This document shows, piece by piece, positions 5,598 through 8,227 of a DNA stretch of 8,227 bases. This DNA comes from Chlamydiota bacterium. Lineage in GTDB: Bacteria > Chlamydiota > Chlamydiia > Chlamydiales > Rhabdochlamydiaceae. The first letter of the stretch is position 1; every line of letters begins with the position of its first letter. The notes under the pieces are model-generated. The model saw only the letters and a list, made by a program, of their open reading frames with translations. It was not told where the DNA came from and did no database searches. The position numbers and the translations under genes were made by a program. Where the stretch lies: positions 1-8,227 of the forward strand of contig JAHFTN010000025.1 in the NCBI GenBank assembly GCA_023269365.1. The letters are read 5' to 3'.

Positions 5598-8227
5598 ATG
5601 CGCCTTTGCATCTTGTATCCGATCGTATGGTTTGTGCGATTGATTTTCTTTTTGCGCTATAGGATCGAAGTAACGGGTTTAAAAGACCTCTCTTCACAAA
5701 ACGTCAAAAGGCGTCCTGGAGGGATTGTATTTCTTCCCAATCACCCCGCAGAAATCGATCCTGTGATCCTTGAGATGGTGCTTTTTAGCCGATTTAAAAT
5801 TAGACCTCTTGTCATAGAACACTTTTATCGATTGAAGGGATTTCGTTTTTTTATGGATCTTGTGGGAGCTCTCCCTCTTCCCACGATGGATGAGAAGGCA
5901 AATAAGTGGCGTGGTAAAAGGGTAAAAAAACAGTTCGATCAGATGGTCTTGGCGCTCTCTCAAGGAGATAACTTCTTAGTCTACCCAGCAGGGAGACTTA
6001 AACACACGAGTAAAGAACTCATTGGAGGGGCCTCCTTAACCCACCAGTTGCTGCAGGCGTGTCCCACTGTCAATGTTGCTTTAGTGCGTACGACAGGACT
6101 TTGGGGAAGTCGGTTTTCTAGAGCCCTTACAGGAGAATCCCCCGATTTTAGACGGGTGTTTTGGGAAAGCGGGTGGCTACTTTTGAAGAATGGGATTTTC
6201 TTCGCTCCAAGAAGAAAGGTGAAGGTGGAGATAGAGCTTGCTTCCCAAGAATTTCCCTACCAGGGGACGCGCCTAGAAGTGAATAAATATTTAGAGGATT
6301 GGTATAACCGGGTTCCAGATCCTCTTGTGAGGGTTTCTTCTTGTTTTTGGAAAGAAGAGTTGCCTTCTCTTTCTGTCAAGGCGTCCACTGAGAAAATTAA
6401 AGACTCTTTCCCTATAGATCCTCGTATTTCTGAAGAAGTTCGAGTGTATCTTTCTAAACTCTCTTTGCGATCCAAGGAGGAGATCGAGCCGCAGATGCAT
6501 CTGTCTCATGATTTGGGGTTAGATTCTTTGGATGTAGCTCAGGTGTTTGTATTTTTAGATGAGCATTATGGAATAATGCGTCTAGTTCCAGGAGCGTTGC
6601 ACACTGTAGAAGATGTATTACAAGCGGCATCGGGACGCAAAAATCAGCAAGAGATCTTTTCTGAGGAGTCAGATTTTCATTCCTTTAAGTGGCCAAAAGA
6701 GAAGAGGAGATCTCCTGGCGTCGCTGAAGGGGTCACCGTACAAGAAGTATTTTTAAATAGTGTAAAGCGTCATGGTTCCAGCTTGGCTAGCATCGATGCT
6801 TTATCAGGACCGATCCGTTATGTCGACTTAAAGCTGCGCTCTTTGTTATTGTCCTTTTATTTTAGATCTCTTCCTGGAGAAAAGATCGGAATTATGCTCC
6901 CCTCTTCCTGTGCAGCATTCCTAACAACTCTTGGAGTGTTGCTAGCAAGAAAGGTTCCTGTGATGTTAAACTGGACTGTGGGCGCTAAAGCGCTCAATCA
7001 CAGCTTAACACTCGCTGGCGTTGAGAGTGTAATCACTTCAATGCAGTTTCTAGATCGACTAGAAGCAGAAGATTTGGGCCTTGTCGAAGAAAAATTCCAC
7101 TTCTTAGAAGAAATACGAGAGACGTTTTCAGTAAAAGATCAATGGAAAGCAGTGTGGCTGCGGTGTAAGAGAGTGCCAGCGCTTCTTAAGTATCTAAAAC
7201 TAGATAGCATTTCCTCTTCAGATCTAGCGGTGTTGCTCTTTACAAGCGGGACGGAATCTTTGCCCAAAGCAGTTCCCCTGTCTCACGAGAACTTGCTAAG
7301 CAATCAGCGGGCGGCATTTCAAGCGGTGCCTTTCTCTAGGGAAGATCGGTTTTATAGCGTATTGCCCCCTTTTCACTCTTTTGGATTTTCTATGACGGGG
7401 CTCTATCCCTTGCTGACGGGGTTGCGCGTCTGTTATGCCCCTGATCCCACAGACGCCCAGGGGATGGCTCGAGATATTGGCAGGTGGAAGCCTACAGTAT
7501 TTATCTGTGCTCCGAGTTTTATTAGATCTCTATTTCACGTGGAAAAAGAAGGGCAGTTAGCCTCTCTTAAGTGGATCGTTTCTGGAGCGGAAAAAACGCC
7601 GCAAGAGCTTTTTGATTATGTGGAGACACAGTTGCCGAAGGCGACTCTACTAGAGGGATACGGCGTAACGGAATGTAGCCCCGTTGTTACAATCGACCGG
7701 GTAGGGAAACCCCACCAGGGAGTAGGGATCCCTTTGCCTGGAGTTGAGCTCCTTGTGATTAGTATAGAGACTAGACAGCCAGTTCTAGTGGGGCAGGAGG
7801 GAGAGATCTGCATTGCAGGGCCCAACGTGTTTAAGGGCTATATAAATCAAGACAAAGACCCCTTCTTCACCTTAGAGGGAAAATGTTACTACTTGTCAGG
7901 AGATCTAGGGTTTCTGGATCAAGAGGGGTGTTTACACATTTCGGGGAGATTAAAGAGGTTTGTAAAAATTGGAGGGGAGATGATAGGCTTAAGCGGCTTG
8001 GAAGAGGAGCTCTCGCGCCTGGCTAAAGAAAAGAATTGGGTAACACAAGAGCGGCCGGGCCCTTACCTTGCGATGGGGGTGCGCTCTCAGGAAAGCGATA
8101 AGCCTCAGCTGGTGTTATTCACCACATTCCCTATTGCTAAAGAGGATGTCAATGCAGCGCTTAAGCAGAGTGGCTTTGGGCGAATTGTAAAAATTGCACG
8201 CATAAAAATGCTAGAAGAGATCCCCCT
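5598..8227 (+). CDS. aas: Acyltransferase / acyl carrier / acyl-ACP synthetase fusion (3' end outside window)
   Basis: One uninterrupted frame of 876 residues runs off the window. Residues 1-240 are a PlsC-type acyltransferase with NHPAEIDP (His49, Asp54) and a variant third motif VYPAGR (128-133); a hydrophobic N-terminus suggests membrane association. Residues 273-345 are an acyl carrier domain with GLDSLD (307-312), Ser310 being the phosphopantetheine site. Residues 380-876 are an AMP-forming acyl-activating enzyme: TSGTESLPKAV (549-559), GYGVTE (687-692), SGD (767-769), SGRLKRFVKIGGE (782-794). The final catalytic-Lys motif would fall just past the edge. It probably loads free fatty acid as acyl-AMP onto a carrier and transfers it to a lysophospholipid or glycerophosphate. 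ATG 5598 is the first start after an in-frame TAA (5580-5582) and follows GAGAGGGGA. E. coli Aas lacks the carrier domain; Chlamydia, from memory, encodes the acyltransferase and ligase separately (CT775, CT776). Confidence 0.93.
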   Translation, partial: MRLCILYPIVWFVRLIFFLRYRIEVTGLKDLSSQNVKRRPGGIVFLPNHPAEIDPVILEMVLFSRFKIRPLVIEHFYRLKGFRFFMDLVGALPLPTMDEKANKWRGKRVKKQFDQMVLALSQGDNFLVYPAGRLKHTSKELIGGASLTHQLLQACPTVNVALVRTTGLWGSRFSRALTGESPDFRRVFWESGWLLLKNGIFFAPRRKVKVEIELASQEFPYQGTRLEVNKYLEDWYNRVPDPLVRVSSCFWKEELPSLSVKASTEKIKDSFPIDPRISEEVRVYLSKLSLRSKEEIEPQMHLSHDLGLDSLDVAQVFVFLDEHYGIMRLVPGALHTVEDVLQAASGRKNQQEIFSEESDFHSFKWPKEKRRSPGVAEGVTVQEVFLNSVKRHGSSLASIDALSGPIRYVDLKLRSLLLSFYFRSLPGEKIGIMLPSSCAAFLTTLGVLLARKVPVMLNWTVGAKALNHSLTLAGVESVITSMQFLDRLEAEDLGLVEEKFHFLEEIRETFSVKDQWKAVWLRCKRVPALLKYLKLDSISSSDLAVLLFTSGTESLPKAVPLSHENLLSNQRAAFQAVPFSREDRFYSVLPPFHSFGFSMTGLYPLLTGLRVCYAPDPTDAQGMARDIGRWKPTVFICAPSFIRSLFHVEKEGQLASLKWIVSGAEKTPQELFDYVETQLPKATLLEGYGVTECSPVVTIDRVGKPHQGVGIPLPGVELLVISIETRQPVLVGQEGEICIAGPNVFKGYINQDKDPFFTLEGKCYYLSGDLGFLDQEGCLHISGRLKRFVKIGGEMIGLSGLEEELSRLAKEKNWVTQERPGPYLAMGVRSQESDKPQLVLFTTFPIAKEDVNAALKQSGFGRIVKIARIKMLEEIP

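Overview
The window looks like chromosomal DNA of a member of the phylum Chlamydiae, more likely an environmental (Parachlamydia/Waddlia/Simkania-like) lineage than the genus Chlamydia. Three things point there. The gene order (coiled-coil protein, rsfS, fabF, Nudix hydrolase, then acyltransferase/acyl-ACP synthetase) resembles, from memory, the C. trachomatis CT768-CT771 and CT775-CT776 neighbourhood. The FabF is of the plant plastid KAS I type, a known chlamydial trait. The codons are T-ending and moderately AT-rich. The assignment is inference; no rRNA or other marker gene is present.

Layout. Bases 1-60 may hold the tail of an upstream gene and contain a strong symmetrical terminator hairpin. 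Bases 61-219 are a leader with a small hairpin and an imperfect 15/16-base direct repeat. Bases 220-3448 form a tightly packed plus-strand cluster of four genes, each overlapping the next: a 552-aa coiled-coil protein of unknown function, a HAD subfamily IB phosphatase (TTG start), a NadD-like nucleotidyltransferase and the ribosome silencing factor RsfS. An 85-bp gap with a probable promoter and an inverted repeat precedes the second unit, fabF and a Nudix hydrolase joined by an ATGA overlap (3534-5209). Bases 5210-5597 have no confident gene, but the minus strand carries a 70-codon ORF with an excellent Shine-Dalgarno sequence, encoding a very basic peptide with no Asp or Glu. From 5598 to the window edge a single open frame encodes at least 876 residues with the order PlsC-type acyltransferase, acyl carrier domain, AMP-forming acyl-ACP synthetase.

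Functionally, the right half concerns fatty acids and phospholipids: FabF elongates acyl-ACP, and the fused Aas-like protein probably activates free, perhaps host-derived, fatty acid onto a carrier and passes it to a lysolipid or glycerophosphate acceptor. The left half pairs a NadD-family protein with the ribosome dimming factor RsfS, a pairing seen across bacteria. The most notable points are the NadD-like protein missing several family signature residues, the three-domain acyl transfer fusion, and the unrecognised polycationic small ORF. I see no mobile element, CRISPR array, tRNA or rRNA.
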